From CAVXZE01 sp964615365 (lineage in GTDB: Bacteria > Myxococcota_A > UBA9160 > UBA6930), in NCBI GenBank assembly GCA_964615365.1, contig CAZTOU010000022.1:6050-70049 (forward strand): a stretch of DNA of 64,000 nt, written 5' to 3'. Positions 54,204 to 63,101 of the stretch are shown here, piece after piece (the stretch's first letter is position 1; every line of letters starts with the position of its first letter). Under the pieces are notes generated by a model that was given only the letters and a program-made list of their open reading frames with translations, searched no databases and was not told where the DNA came from. Made by a program: the position numbers and the translations under genes.

Positions 54204-55151
54204 CTAACTATGCGATTTTGTGAGGTTCTCGGAATCCGTCTCGTCGGGATCCGGCAACTCGTGCGCAGTGGATTCCGCGGCGGTGACACATTTTGCGTCC
54301 TCGCCGCCGGAGAGGGCGCGAATGTGTTCGGGCCGGGTTCCGCAGCAGCCGCCGACGATTCTCGCCCCGGCCCGGATCCAGTCCGTTGCACAGCCCGCGT
54401 ACTCCGCCGGCGAGCGCTCCTCGCCGGGTCCGATCAGATTGGCGTACACGAGAAACGGCAGGCCGGAGCGCTGCAAGTCACCGAGACAGGGCGGCACCGC
54501 CCGCGGCGGCAGACAGTTCACCCCGACGGCGAGGGGACCCAGGCCGGCTATGGCGTCGATCGCTTCTCCGAGGGGCTCGCCCGAGAGGAGGCGCGCCGGC
54601 TCCCGGGGGACGAAGCTCGCGAGGACCGGAGCTTCGCACTCGCGCGCGGCTCGAACCGCGGCGACTGCTTCTCGGATCGTGTTCATGGTCTCGACCAGGA
54701 TCGCATCGACACCCCCCTCCACTAGGTGTCGCGCGTGCTCCGCGTGCTCGCGAGCGAGGGCAGAGTCGTCGGGAACCCGCTCCGGGTGAAAGCAATCCTC
54801 CAGGGGTGGAGCCGAGCCCAGCACGAAGATGCCGTGCTGCGATGCGGCTTCGCGCGCGAGCGCCACCGCCCGCGCCGTGAGCTCCCCGGCGCGGTGGCCC
54901 TGACCCGCCGCGTCGAGGGTGCGTCGCTGGGTTCGAAAGGTGTTCGCCGTGAGCGCCTGTGCGCCGGCCGCCGCGTAGGCGCGGTGAATCGCCAGCACCG
55001 TCTCCGGCGCTTCGATCAGGCCCCGAGCCGACCACAGGGGAAGCTCCGAGGGGATTCCGAGCCGCTCGAGCTCGGTTCCCGTGGCGCCGTCGAGAAGGAG
55101 CGGAGGGCCCGTCGCCAATCGATCGCGCAGCCGCTTCTCCGAGTCGGTCAT
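54204..55151 (-). CDS. Homocysteine S-methyltransferase-family protein
   Basis: 315 residues. The Zn/Hcy-binding motifs are VGVNCLPP and VGGCCGTRPEHI, giving the three cysteines; the N terminus LLLDGATGTELERLG is the usual start of the barrel. It transfers a methyl group to homocysteine (donor SAM, S-methylmethionine or betaine; unresolved). ATG 55151 is used; 13 earlier in-frame codons would overlap the divergent gene. Only 22 bases separate it from the divergent GH36-HAD gene, so their promoters must overlap the coding sequences. Confidence 0.87.
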   Translation of the reverse strand: MTDSEKRLRDRLATGPPLLLDGATGTELERLGIPSELPLWSARGLIEAPETVLAIHRAYAAAGAQALTANTFRTQRRTLDAAGQGHRAGELTARAVALAREAASQHGIFVLGSAPPLEDCFHPERVPDDSALAREHAEHARHLVEGGVDAILVETMNTIREAVAAVRAARECEAPVLASFVPREPARLLSGEPLGEAIDAIAGLGPLAVGVNCLPPRAVPPCLGDLQRSGLPFLVYANLIGPGEERSPAEYAGCATDWIRAGARIVGGCCGTRPEHIRALSGGEDAKCVTAAESTAHELPDPDETDSENLTKSHS

Positions 55152-55173
55152 TGTCCCGTTATACTCCGCGCCG

Positions 55174-57831
55174 ATGTCTCGCAGTCTCACCGTCGCACGT
55201 CTCGAAGACGGAGGACGTCTGGAGGCGGTGCGCCTGGGCGCGCGCTACTCCGAGGCGGCCGATCCGGAGCGTAGCGACGAGGGGGTGATCGGACCCACCC
55301 ACTTCGTCGAGGGCGCCTTGCTTCCGGGCGTGCAGCGTCTCGGGCCCTTTCGGTTCACCGTCTCTCTCGACGCGGCCGGGGACTTCGCCAGCTACGACCT
55401 CCTGGTCCGGAACGTCGCCGAAGCTCCGCTCTACCTGGAGTCGGTGGTGCTGGGCTTCCGCTGGACGGGGATCGAGACGGAGTCCCTGCGCTTCCTGCGC
55501 CACGGCTGGCAGTCCTGGTCGTTTACCGGGGCGCGGGCGCTGGACGCGGCGGGCGAGCCCGAGTTTCCCTCCGGTCCCTGGCTGCGCGGCATCCTCCACG
55601 GCGTTGGCTCTCCACCCCCGGATCGCGCCGGATGGCACGAGTCGGACCTGGTCTCGGTGATCGGCGGGTCGTCTTCTCCCGCCGCCTGCCTCGCCGGCGT
55701 GTTGGAGAGCGGCGTCGGGACGGGACTCGTCTATCTGAAGCCGGATGCCCACGGGGTGCGGGTGGAGGTGGAGGTTCGCTTCGAAGTTCCCGTCGCCGCA
55801 GGAGCGGACCGTCCCGTGGAACGGGTTCGGGTGGCCCTGGGCGACGATCCGAACCGGCTCCTCGAGGACTTCGCGGGCGAGCTCGGCGCGCTGGCGGGAG
55901 CGCGAACCGGCAGTCCCTTCCAGACCGGTTGGTGTAGCTGGTACCACTACTTCCACGGCGTGACGGAAGAGGATCTGCTCCGCAATCTGGAGCAGCTCGT
56001 CGCGCGCCGCGACGAGCTTCCCGTCGACGTCGTGCAGCTCGACGACGGCTACCAGCGCGCCATCGGCGACTGGCTCGAGACCAACGAGCGCTTCCCGCGC
56101 GGCCTGGCTCCGATGGCCGCTTCGATCCGCGACGCCGGCTTCCGCCCCGGCATCTGGACGGCCCCCTTCTGCGTCACGCGGGAGAGCCGCATTCACGAGG
56201 GTCACGGCGACTGGCTGCTCCGGAACGGCCCGGAGCTTCACCGGGGCCTGCTCCATCCCGAGTGGTCGCAAGACGGCCAGGTCCACGTCCTCGACACCTC
56301 GCGGGAGGAGGTGTGTGCCCATCTCACGCGGACCTTCGCCGCCCTGGTGGGAATGGGCTTCACCTATCTGAAGCTCGACTTCCTCTACGCCGTCGCCATG
56401 CAGGCCGACGCCCACGATCCCCGACTGACCCGGGCCGAGCGCCTGCGGCGCGGGCTCGGGGCGGTGCGCGCCGGTGCCGGCCCCGACGCCTTTCTACTGG
56501 GCTGCGGCTGTCCCCTGGGCGCCGCCGTCGGAGTGGTGGACGGCATGCGCATCGGTTCCGACGTGGCACCCGCCTGGGCTCCGGACCCGGGGGGCGCCAT
56601 TCCCGGACTCGAGCCCGCCACTCCCGCGGTGCGCAATGCGGTGCGCAACATCCTCTCGCGGACCTGGATGCACCGCCGCCTCTGGCTGAACGATCCAGAC
56701 TGCCTGATGGTCCGGACCCGCGAGACCCTTCTCTCGAAGGCCGAGATCACCACCCTGGCGGCGAGCATCTCCGCGACCGGCGGAATGGTGATCTTCTCCG
56801 ACGACGTCTCGATGCTCTCCGCGAGCGACCTGGCGCTGGTTCGCGACACCGTCGCCCTGGCCCGCGAGGTCGACTCGGGGGGCGCGCTGGGCACCGGGCG
56901 TTCCATCGGCCTCCTCGACGGCGAGTTCGCAGCGGGAGCTGCGGGACACACGGCCTCCGGCGCCCTCGTGGCGCGAGTGAACGCGTCGGACGATCCCCGC
57001 CAGCTCGAGATCGACCTCACCGCCATCGGCCTGCCGCCGACGGGGATTCCGTCCGTCACCCTTCTCGGGACTCCCGAGCCCGATGCGGGAGGCGAGACGG
57101 GTCGTCCCCGCTTCGATCTCGGCGCCCACCAGAGCGCGCTGCTGCGCGTACACCGAAACCCGGCGATCGTCGTCTTCTGTGACTACGACGGGACCTTCGC
57201 CCTCCAGGACGTGGGCGCGACGCTGGCCCGGCGCTACGCCGGAGAGCGCCGGGATGCGCTGTGGGACCGGCTGCGCAGCGGTGAGTTTAACCCCTGGTCC
57301 TACAACATGGAGCTTCTCGACGGTCTCGAGCTCTCCGAGGAGAAGCTCGACGCCTTCCTGCGCACCGTCGAGCCGGATCCAGGCGCCCATCGCCTGGTCG
57401 CGTGGTGCGAGGATCACGCGATCCCCTTCCGCATCCTCTCCGACGGCTTCGATCGCAACCTGGACCGGCTCCAGGAGCTCCACGGTGTTCGCTTCGCCTA
57501 CGACGCCAACCGGCTCTGGTACGAGAACGGCGCCTGGCGCATCGCGCCGGGTCACCCGAATCCGGACTGCTCCTGCGGCACCGGGACCTGCAAGCGGACC
57601 CGTATCCGCGAGTTCCAGAGCGTTCATCACGGCGCGGTGGTGGTTCACATCGGCAACGGCCGGGTCTCGGACCTCTGCGCCGCCCACGCCGCCGACGTGG
57701 TCTTCGCCAAGGACACATTGGCCGAGGAACTCGTCCGCCAGGGCGTTGCCCACGAGCGCTTCGAGACCTTGAACGACGTGGTCGACGGCCTCGAGAGACT
57801 CCTGCACAAGCGGCTGGTAGAGAACGCTTAA
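55174..57831 (+). CDS. GH36-type alpha-galactosidase fused to HAD (MtnX-like) phosphatase
   Basis: 885 residues in one open frame. Residues 1-660 are a GH36/melibiase unit: WCSWYHYFHGVTEEDL, VVQLDDGYQ, nucleophile Asp near 400 in YLKLDFLYA, and acid/base Asp near 460 in MRIGSDVAPAW. A short linker (HRNP) leads to a HAD domain from ~663: motif I CDYDGTF, ILSDGFDRNL, GTCKR, and motif III/IV VVHIGNGRVSDLCA with FAKDTLAEEL, which resembles MtnX and related phosphoserine-phosphatase-like enzymes. Both active sites look complete. The fusion is unusual and implies a shared sugar-phosphate or salvage path. It overlaps the PspC gene by four bases at the 3' end. Confidence 0.8.
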   Translation: MSRSLTVARLEDGGRLEAVRLGARYSEAADPERSDEGVIGPTHFVEGALLPGVQRLGPFRFTVSLDAAGDFASYDLLVRNVAEAPLYLESVVLGFRWTGIETESLRFLRHGWQSWSFTGARALDAAGEPEFPSGPWLRGILHGVGSPPPDRAGWHESDLVSVIGGSSSPAACLAGVLESGVGTGLVYLKPDAHGVRVEVEVRFEVPVAAGADRPVERVRVALGDDPNRLLEDFAGELGALAGARTGSPFQTGWCSWYHYFHGVTEEDLLRNLEQLVARRDELPVDVVQLDDGYQRAIGDWLETNERFPRGLAPMAASIRDAGFRPGIWTAPFCVTRESRIHEGHGDWLLRNGPELHRGLLHPEWSQDGQVHVLDTSREEVCAHLTRTFAALVGMGFTYLKLDFLYAVAMQADAHDPRLTRAERLRRGLGAVRAGAGPDAFLLGCGCPLGAAVGVVDGMRIGSDVAPAWAPDPGGAIPGLEPATPAVRNAVRNILSRTWMHRRLWLNDPDCLMVRTRETLLSKAEITTLAASISATGGMVIFSDDVSMLSASDLALVRDTVALAREVDSGGALGTGRSIGLLDGEFAAGAAGHTASGALVARVNASDDPRQLEIDLTAIGLPPTGIPSVTLLGTPEPDAGGETGRPRFDLGAHQSALLRVHRNPAIVVFCDYDGTFALQDVGATLARRYAGERRDALWDRLRSGEFNPWSYNMELLDGLELSEEKLDAFLRTVEPDPGAHRLVAWCEDHAIPFRILSDGFDRNLDRLQELHGVRFAYDANRLWYENGAWRIAPGHPNPDCSCGTGTCKRTRIREFQSVHHGAVVVHIGNGRVSDLCAAHAADVVFAKDTLAEELVRQGVAHERFETLNDVVDGLERLLHKRLVENA

Positions 57832-58124
57832 TCGTCCGCCCACGCGTCGAGGGGCATCACCACCCACAGAACGGCGTAGATGACCAGACCGACGCCGCCC
57901 GAGAACAGGGTCATCAGCACGAAGGCCAGCCGCACCACTGCGGTGGGCACCCCGAACTGCAGGGCCAGACCGCCACAGACGCCAGCGATCATGCGGTCGT
58001 GGACGGTGCGATACCACTCGTCGGTGGAACGCCGACCATTCAGCCGAGAGCCGCAATACCGGCACTTGATGGCCTGGGCGCGAACCTCCTCGGCGCAGTA
58101 GGGGCAGAGCTTGGTTCCGTTCAT
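57828..58124 (-). CDS. PspC-domain protein with N-terminal zinc ribbon
   Basis: 98 residues. A double CxxC zinc ribbon (LCPYCAEEVRAQ, CRYCGSRL) precedes a PspC domain (RTVHDRMIAGVCGGLALQFG, VVRLAFVLMTLFSGGVGLVI) with one membrane helix. PspC relatives help keep the inner membrane intact under stress. The start overlaps the stop of the upstream membrane protein by four bases (ATGA), so it is translationally coupled in the sigma-factor operon. Confidence 0.83.
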   Translation of the reverse strand: MNGTKLCPYCAEEVRAQAIKCRYCGSRLNGRRSTDEWYRTVHDRMIAGVCGGLALQFGVPTAVVRLAFVLMTLFSGGVGLVIYAVLWVVMPLDAWADD

Positions 58125-58543
58125 GTCACGGCCTCGTTGTGGCGCAGCAGCGCGCGTCTGTGAGCCAGGACGGGAAGGGTTCCCAGGACCACGGCCAGCC
58201 ATCCGATCGCACCGAACAGATAGGCGCCGGCCAGACCCCAGGTGAAGGAGGCGGGGAGCCAGATGATCAGGATCTCCCGACCCAGCGCGAGGATTCCCAG
58301 GTTCCAGAGCAGGTAGAGCGGTATCGAGAGGGCGCTGGCGCCCAGCAGTCTCGCCAGCTCCCGCGGGAAGCCCGCCGGTATGACGGCGTGTCCTCGCTCC
58401 TGCACGGCGGTCTGGGTCTCCCGGCGAAGCTCCACCGTCGCCAGCTCGAGCGTGTGGCGGACGAGCCGCTCCGAGGGCTCCGACACCTCCAGGGAATCGA
58501 GGGCCGGGGCCAGTCTCTCAAGCTCCCTGTCGATCGGCTCCAT
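58121..58543 (-). CDS. Membrane protein, candidate anti-sigma factor
   Basis: 140 residues. The soluble N-terminal part (IDRELERLAPALDSLEVSEP, LELATVELRRETQ) is acidic and helical and could contact a sigma factor; two or three hydrophobic segments follow (ALSIPLYLLWNLGILALG, WGLAGAYLFGAIGWLAVVLG). No zinc-binding HxxxCxxC anti-sigma motif is seen. Position between the ECF gene (26-base overlap) and the PspC gene supports the call, which is otherwise inference. Confidence 0.6.
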   Translation of the reverse strand: MEPIDRELERLAPALDSLEVSEPSERLVRHTLELATVELRRETQTAVQERGHAVIPAGFPRELARLLGASALSIPLYLLWNLGILALGREILIIWLPASFTWGLAGAYLFGAIGWLAVVLGTLPVLAHRRALLRHNEAVT

Positions 58544-59066
58544 CGTTCCCTTCCTGGGCGCGCAGCGCTTTCACCGCTGCGTGTAGCCTGCTCTTCACCG
58601 TTCCGCGCGGAATCGCCAGGATCTCGGCGATGTCCCGCTCCGGGAGCTGCTGGTAGTAGCGCAGCACCAGGACCTCTCGCAGCCGTTCGGGAAGCGCGTC
58701 GAGGCGCTGGCGCATGTCGAGGCGGAGCTCCACGGAAGGCACCGCGGCCCCCTCCGACCCGCCGTCGCGGCCCTGTGCCAGGCTCTCCAGGTGGCGGACC
58801 TCCACGGCCCGGCGGCGCCCGCGATCCCGGCAGAGGTTGTTGGCGATCTGAAAGATCCAGGTGGAGAAGCGACGGCGCGGGTCGAAGCGGTCGCGGGCGC
58901 GTACCACGCGCAGCCAGGACTCCTGGAACAGGTCGTCCGCCGCGGCATCCCCCACCCTCCGGTTCAGGAAGCCGTAGAGGGGGCCCTTGTACCGGTCCAT
59001 CAGCGTGGCCAACGCCCCTTCGTCTCCCGACTGCAGCCGCACCATCAGCTCTTCATCCGTACTCAC
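58518..59066 (-). CDS. ECF RNA polymerase sigma factor
   Basis: 182 residues. Region 2 (MDRYKGPLYGFLNRRVGDA, DDLFQESWLRVVRARDRFD, FSTWIFQIANNLCRD) and region 4 (ALPERLREVLVLRYYQQLPE, EILAIPRGTVKSRLHAAV) are complete; there is no sigma-70 region 3. Start GTG 59066 has a weak ribosome site. The overlap with the membrane protein gene and PspC downstream suggest an envelope-stress regulon. The operon's promoter should lie in 59067-59201, shared with the divergent FAD gene. Confidence 0.88.
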   Translation of the reverse strand: MSTDEELMVRLQSGDEGALATLMDRYKGPLYGFLNRRVGDAAADDLFQESWLRVVRARDRFDPRRRFSTWIFQIANNLCRDRGRRRAVEVRHLESLAQGRDGGSEGAAVPSVELRLDMRQRLDALPERLREVLVLRYYQQLPERDIAEILAIPRGTVKSRLHAAVKALRAQEGNDGADRQGA

Positions 59067-59201
59067 TGCGGCGCACGGTACCGCACCCGATGGGCCCGTC
59101 TCGCATCCGCTTCGCCCTTACTACGCGCTGGCCAGAGCCAGGGTTCATGGTTCCTGCTATATCCTGCCCGGCCAGCCACCCCCCGAACGGCCCGGTGAGA
59201 G

Positions 59202-60548
59202 ATGCAGGCGAACCCGGACATCATCGTGATCGGCGCCGGAATGGCCGGACTGGCCGCCGCCGAGCGCCTTCGCGAGCGGGGATGCCGGGTGACGGTCCTG
59301 GAGCGCTCCGATCGCGTGGGAGGCCGGGTGACCAGCGAGCGACGGGAGGGCTTCCGGATCGATTCCGGCGCCCACCAGGTGTGCGCCACCGACCGAAATC
59401 TGCTGGGGTTGATCGCCGATGCGGATCTCCGCGAGCAGTTCCTTCCGATCCGGCCCCACCGCCTCGCCCAGGTGAGCGGAGGAGAGGACCACCCCATCGA
59501 TCCCGCCGGCGTGCTCGGCGTGGCGCGTCTTCCGGGAGTCCACTTCCACCAGGCTCTTCGCCTCTGGCGCCTGCCCCGGATCCTGCGCCGCTTCGGCGGA
59601 ATTCTCGACCCGCGACGTCCCGAGCGCGCCGTACGCCTCGATGATCGCAGCATCTCGGACTTCACCCGGCTCTACTTCGGCCGCAGTGTCCTCGAGGGCT
59701 GGGTCGCCCCCTTTTCCGCCGACCCCTCTCTCTGCGATCCGGACACGACGAGCCGCGTCCTCTTCCTTCTTCACTACCGCACACGCCGATACGCACCGGT
59801 GGGGACGCTGCGCTCAGGTCTCGCGGATCTCTCCCAGGCGCTGGCGGCAGAGCACGAGCCGCGGCTTCGAGTCGACGTCCGGGCGCTGGAGCCGGCCGGG
59901 GAACGTCTCACCGTCCACGTCGCGGAGTCGGATCGGGAGCGGAGCCTCGAAGCCGACGCGGTCGTCCTGGCCACGCCGGCGCCGGTCGCCGGAGAGATCG
60001 CGGATCCGCTGCTGCGGAGCGTCGAGCGAGAGTGCCTGGCGCAGGTGCGCTACGCCGCGGCGATCGTCGCGGCAGTGGCGCTGGAGCGAATCGTGGTGGG
60101 ATGCGCTACGCGGATTCGCGTTCCCGCTACCGAGGGCTGGCCGGTGGCGACGATCGCCGTCGAGCCCGGAGGCGCGGGGTCGCCCGCGCCCGAGGGCAAG
60201 GAGCTCGCTCTCCTGACCGCGACCGACCCGTGGAGCCGCGCGCACCTGGAGGCACCGGACGGGGTCGTCGAGAAGGACCTCGTCGGCCTTCTCCAGCGAC
60301 TCCATCCCGGAGCCAGCTCGGCGGTCTCCTTTGCGAGGGTATGGCGCCACCGCCGGGCCTTCCCGCGCTTCGACGTGGGTCGCTACCGGGAGATCGCGCG
60401 TTTTTCGAGGGTTCAGCGAGACCTCCGCGCCGGGGGGCGGCGGCTCTACTTCGCCGGGGACTGGCTGGTGGCCCCGAGTCTCGAAGGCGCGGTCACCTCC
60501 GGCCTCCACGCCGCAGACCAATTACTCTCTGATTTCGGGGTTACCTAG
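59202..60548 (+). CDS. FAD-dependent amine oxidase/protoporphyrinogen oxidase-like protein
   Basis: 448 residues. The dinucleotide fold is IIVIGAGMAGLAAAERLRER with VLERSDRVGGRVTSE; the FAD-contacting C-terminal LYFAGDWLVAPSLEGAVTSG is intact. The central part (RVLFLLHYRTRRYAPVGTLR) has the PPO/amine-oxidase pattern. Could act in carotenoid, porphyrin or amine oxidation; the substrate is open. It faces the convergent mutS2 gene with a strong hairpin between them. Confidence 0.8.
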   Translation: MQANPDIIVIGAGMAGLAAAERLRERGCRVTVLERSDRVGGRVTSERREGFRIDSGAHQVCATDRNLLGLIADADLREQFLPIRPHRLAQVSGGEDHPIDPAGVLGVARLPGVHFHQALRLWRLPRILRRFGGILDPRRPERAVRLDDRSISDFTRLYFGRSVLEGWVAPFSADPSLCDPDTTSRVLFLLHYRTRRYAPVGTLRSGLADLSQALAAEHEPRLRVDVRALEPAGERLTVHVAESDRERSLEADAVVLATPAPVAGEIADPLLRSVERECLAQVRYAAAIVAAVALERIVVGCATRIRVPATEGWPVATIAVEPGGAGSPAPEGKELALLTATDPWSRAHLEAPDGVVEKDLVGLLQRLHPGASSAVSFARVWRHRRAFPRFDVGRYREIARFSRVQRDLRAGGRRLYFAGDWLVAPSLEGAVTSGLHAADQLLSDFGVT

Positions 60549-60589
60549 CCGCGGCAGCGCGGCCCTGGGCGACCGGCAGATGAGGTTAG

Positions 60590-60622
60590 AGCCGGGCGTG
60601 GCAGGCCCCGCCACGCCCGGCT
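60590..60622. terminator. 13-bp perfect hairpin, bidirectional terminator candidate
   Basis: The arms at 60590-60602 and 60610-60622 are exact complements around a 7-base loop, between two convergent genes (stops at 60548 and 60641). The position fits a shared terminator, although no T tract is evident. Confidence 0.65.
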
Positions 60623-60640
60623 CCCCTTCGCCGCGCTTGC

Positions 60641-63025
60641 CTAGTTCTCCAGTAGCGCGACGGTTACCCCGTCGCCCCCCTCTCTCGGGTCCGCTGCCTC
60701 GAATCGGGAGACGTAGGGGGATTCGCGCAGGTAGCGGTGGATCGCCTTGCGCAGGGCGCCGGTTCCGAGGCCGTGCACGATCACCAGCCGGTTGGCACCC
60801 GAGGTCGCGGCGTCGTCCAGGGCCGAGGCGGTTCGATCCAACGCCTCGTCGACCCGCAGACCGCGGAGATCGCAGCGCGTAGTGCCCCCCGCCGCCTCGC
60901 GGGGAACGGTCTGCACCGCCACGCGCGGCTGGCGTTTCCGACTCACCTCGATCGACGCTGCTGCGATCAGGTCCGCCGGGAGCTCGAGCTTGGCGTTGCC
61001 GATCTGGACACTGACCCGCCCGCGGCGATCCGGCAGTGAGCGGAGCGTGCCCCGCCGGCCTCCGGGCACGCCCACCGGATCGCCGGGCTGGATTCGCGTC
61101 CAGTCGACCCGAGCAGCCGGCTCAGGTCTCTCCTGGTCGTCGCGCAGCTCGGCTTCCGCCGCGCGGGTCTTCTCCTCCAGGGCAATCAAGCGCTCGCGAG
61201 CGTGGGCCGCGTCCTGGGCACGGCCTCCCCGCTGTAGGTCGCGAATCACCGCGGTCACCTGCGCGTGGGCGTCTCGAAAGCCCCGCTCCAGGTCTTGCCG
61301 CATCTCGTCGAAGAGCTTGTCCCGGCGGGCCTGGAGGCGCTCGAGCTTGCCCCGGTACTGGTCTCGCGTCGCCTCACTCTCCTCCCGCAGGCGCGCCGCC
61401 TCACTCCGCTCGCGTTCGAGGGTCAGCCGGCTCGCGGCGAGCTCCGCGAGCATGCGATCCAGCTGGCGGTCTTCGCGCTCCAGCAGCGCGTTGGCTCGTT
61501 CCAGGACGTCGCCTCGCATACCCATCCGCGCGGCAACCGCCGTGGCGGAGGAGGCGCCCGGAGCCCCCATGGACAGGCGATAGGTCGGCACCAGCGTCTC
61601 CGGATCGAACTCCACGCTGGCGTTGGCGAAGCGGGAGTCGACCGCCGCCATCTCCTTCAACAGGTTGTAGTGGGTGGTCGCCACGACCCGCACCCCCGCT
61701 TCGGCCAGTGCCTCCAGCACCGCCTGGGCCAGGGCGGCGCCCTCGGCGGGATCGGTTCCCACGCCCACCTCGTCGAGCGCTGCCAGGGTCCGCGCGTCGG
61801 CCGACTCGACGATGGCGGAGAGGTTCGCCATGTGGGCGGAGAAGGTCGAGAGGCTCTCTCGGATGTCCTGCTCGTCCCCGATATCGGCGAGGATCGACTC
61901 CACCGCATCCATCTTCGCACCGGGGGCGGCGGGGACGTGGAGGCCGGCCCGCGCGAAGAGCGCAGCGAGGGCCAGCGCCTTCATCGTCACGGTCTTGCCG
62001 CCCGCGTTGGGACCCGAGAGCACCAGCACCGTGAAGCCCTCGCCCAGGTGCAGGTCGTTGGGCACCGCCATTGCGATAGGGAGGAGGGGATGCCGCAGCT
62101 GGTGCAGCCGAAACACGCCGTCTGCCTGGAGCGCGGGCTCCACCGCCTCCATCTCCCGGGACAGCTCGCCCCGGGCGAAGGCGAGATCGATGGTCTCGAG
62201 CACCTCGAGGTTCGATTCGATCGCCGGCAGAGCCTCTGCCGCGCGCTTCGAAAGCGCGCGCAACACCCGCCGCGTCTCGCGCTCGATGGTGAGCTCCGCC
62301 TGCTTGAGCCGATTGTTGAGATCGACGACCGCCTGCGGCTCCACGAAGAGGGTGGTCCCCGTGGAGGAGGCGTCGTGCACGATGCCGGAGACCCGTCCCC
62401 TGGCATCGGCGCGGACCGGCAGCACGTAGCGGTCATTGCGAATCGTGAAGTAGGAATCCGAGAGCGCTTCGACGATCTCCGGGTCCTGCAGAAAGCTGGC
62501 GATGCGGCGCTGCACGTCGCCGGCGAGCTGTCGCGACTCCCGCCGCGCAAGGGCCAGCTCGCGAGATGCCGAGTCCCGCACCTCGCCGTCCGCTTCGAGT
62601 GTCGTGTCGATCTCCGCCTCCAGATCGGAATGATCCTGCAGGTGGTGGGCCCACTCGGCGAGCAGCGGCGCCTCCTCGGCGCGGGAGAGCAGGAAGCGCG
62701 CGGTCTGGTGGATCGCGGCTAGCGTCGCGCCCAGACCCAGCAGCTCTTCGCCTGTGAGCACCCCCCCCTTGCGCAGCCGACCCAGCACCCGGGTCTGGTC
62801 GAGCACCCCGCTGAGCGGAGGGATCTGGCCGGCGTCCAGGATCGCCCGCGCCTCGCTGGTCTCGGCCAGGCGCGCGCGGGCCTCCGCCAGTCCCTCCTCG
62901 AAGAGCGAGTCGTCGGCCTCGCAGCGGATCCGTCCCCGGGGCGTGCGGGCGTGCCGCCGCAGCCGTTCCACGACCTCGGGCCACTCCAGACGATCGAGGG
63001 TCTTCTGCGACACGCTGAACGGCAC
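60641..63025 (-). CDS. mutS2: Endonuclease MutS2
   Basis: 794 residues. The MutS core/clamp region is N-terminal, the ATPase has the P-loop GPNAGGKTVTMKALALAA, the Walker B motif TLAALDEVGVGTDPAEG and the TTHYNLLK switch. A long coiled coil and basic region follow, then KOW-like beta strands and a C-terminal Smr nuclease domain (CDLRGLRVDEALDR; VIVHGLGTGALRKAIHRYL). MutS2 acts on recombination intermediates and on collided ribosomes. GTG 63025 is the likely start; no good ribosome site. Confidence 0.93.
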   Translation of the reverse strand: MPFSVSQKTLDRLEWPEVVERLRRHARTPRGRIRCEADDSLFEEGLAEARARLAETSEARAILDAGQIPPLSGVLDQTRVLGRLRKGGVLTGEELLGLGATLAAIHQTARFLLSRAEEAPLLAEWAHHLQDHSDLEAEIDTTLEADGEVRDSASRELALARRESRQLAGDVQRRIASFLQDPEIVEALSDSYFTIRNDRYVLPVRADARGRVSGIVHDASSTGTTLFVEPQAVVDLNNRLKQAELTIERETRRVLRALSKRAAEALPAIESNLEVLETIDLAFARGELSREMEAVEPALQADGVFRLHQLRHPLLPIAMAVPNDLHLGEGFTVLVLSGPNAGGKTVTMKALALAALFARAGLHVPAAPGAKMDAVESILADIGDEQDIRESLSTFSAHMANLSAIVESADARTLAALDEVGVGTDPAEGAALAQAVLEALAEAGVRVVATTHYNLLKEMAAVDSRFANASVEFDPETLVPTYRLSMGAPGASSATAVAARMGMRGDVLERANALLEREDRQLDRMLAELAASRLTLERERSEAARLREESEATRDQYRGKLERLQARRDKLFDEMRQDLERGFRDAHAQVTAVIRDLQRGGRAQDAAHARERLIALEEKTRAAEAELRDDQERPEPAARVDWTRIQPGDPVGVPGGRRGTLRSLPDRRGRVSVQIGNAKLELPADLIAAASIEVSRKRQPRVAVQTVPREAAGGTTRCDLRGLRVDEALDRTASALDDAATSGANRLVIVHGLGTGALRKAIHRYLRESPYVSRFEAADPREGGDGVTVALLEN

Positions 63026-63101
63026 GCCGCCATTCTAGGGTAGTGGCAGCGCCCCTCGCCCCGTTCAGCTCCCCGGGCGGTCCTGCCGAAGAGGATCCGC
63101 A

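Noticed and set aside
61379..61393. Short match to the comM 3'-end repeat inside mutS2
   Set aside because: It arises from the LREE codons in the MutS2 coiled coil, about 11 bases only; used as a caution against the weak copy at 36656.
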